Source of the DNA: Crenotrichaceae bacterium
Lineage (GTDB): Bacteria; Pseudomonadota; Gammaproteobacteria; Methylococcales; DRLZ01
NCBI GenBank assembly: GCA_011322755.1
Contig: DRLZ01000383.1
Span: 1 to 31,833, forward strand
Length of the DNA: 31,833 nt
Direction of reading: 5' to 3'
The position numbers were made by a program, and so were the translations under genes. Below are positions 31,591 to 31,833 of this stretch, piece by piece. Position 1 is the first letter of the stretch. Every line of letters starts with the position of its first letter. Below the pieces are notes generated by a model. That model did not search any database. It had not been told where the DNA came from and was given only the letters and a program-made list of their open reading frames with translations.

Positions 31591-31833
31591 TAAGGGATGA
31601 TATTATCATCTCATACTAAAGTAGGTGAGCAAAATGATGAAACGAAAGAGGCGCACATTCACGCGAGAATTCAAACTTGAATCAGCGCAATTGGTTATTG
31701 TTCAAAATTACACTGTACGAGAAGCTGCTGAAGCGATGAACGTAGGGAAATCGACAATGGATAGATGGGTACAACAGTTAAAGCAAGAACGAAATGGCTC
31801 GTCTAGTAGTGCCAACCCATTCACACCAGAGCA
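31560..31833 (+). mobile_element. Left end of an IS3-family insertion sequence (partial)
   Basis: The sequence from about 31560 (TGTAGTGGCA, then GGCCACC before the transposase) is the likely left terminal region; the exact end cannot be fixed because the right end is outside the window. It contains the start of the first transposase frame and continues past base 31833. Confidence 0.7.
31634..31833 (+). CDS. IS3-family transposase OrfA (partial, cut by window edge)
   Basis: The first 66 codons of an IS3-type OrfA, the helix-turn-helix DNA-binding part of the transposase. RTFTREFKLESAQLV and YTVREAAEAMNVGKSTMDRW form the recognisable HTH region, followed by QLKQERNG and NPFTPE. AGGTGAG lies about 5 nt before the ATG; the second codon is also ATG. 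The catalytic OrfB, normally made by frameshift, should follow outside the window. Confidence 0.92.
   Translation, partial: MMKRKRRTFTREFKLESAQLVIVQNYTVREAAEAMNVGKSTMDRWVQQLKQERNGSSSSANPFTPE

Overview
The window looks like part of the chromosome of a gammaproteobacterial aerobic methanotroph with moderately low GC. Three observations support this. The left edge carries pmoC and pmoA of a copper membrane monooxygenase, with Methylococcus-type signatures in the proteins. A serine-glyoxylate aminotransferase / hydroxypyruvate reductase pair (serine-cycle steps) lies at 23.4-25.7 kb. The housekeeping order mfd-csiV and lpxH-ppi-cysS is typical of Gammaproteobacteria. An ammonia or other hydrocarbon monooxygenase cannot be fully excluded from the sequence alone, but the serine-cycle genes favour methane.

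Layout. (1) 1-1784, minus strand: sigma70-like promoter, a previously untracked 40-codon leader ORF, pmoC, then pmoA (cut by the window edge about 9 residues short; pmoB presumably follows outside). (2) 1813-2833: two divergent small membrane-anchored proteins of unknown function. (3) 2843-8745, minus strand: a run of membrane or membrane-tethered exported proteins: a protein whose mature form should start with His, a multicopper oxidase, a cupredoxin, a YqaA-type membrane protein, a 325-residue unknown and a polytopic unknown. Four of these share one architecture: signal peptide, periplasmic domain, single C-terminal transmembrane anchor. This is the best candidate for an undescribed system, probably copper or electron handling next to the copper monooxygenase. 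(4) 9151-10077: an FkbM methyltransferase and a doubtful small ORF. (5) 10230-16283, plus strand: FAD oxidoreductase, DUF6629-like membrane protein, mfd, csiV. (6) 16310-21064: lpxH and a periplasmic cyclophilin (minus), cysS, a DUF411 metal-binding protein and glucokinase (plus). (7) 21072-23081: rep helicase (minus). (8) 23281-25669: sga and hprA with a promoter and an internal hairpin. (9) 25932-31424, plus strand: a membrane-stress cluster (YjfI-like, PspA/IM30, 2-TM protein, YqiJ-like, flotillin YqiK-like, ankyrin protein) preceded by a CRP-like site and containing a nested palindromic element. (10) 31444-31833: a small ORF apparently cut by an IS3-family element that runs out of the window.

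How the genes fit together: the monooxygenase makes the C1 intermediates, sga and hprA handle glyoxylate and hydroxypyruvate in C1 assimilation, the tethered copper proteins and DUF411 protein may supply or protect copper in the periplasm, and the PspA/flotillin cluster may protect the heavily membranous cell. The last two links are inference. No tRNA, rRNA or CRISPR array was seen.
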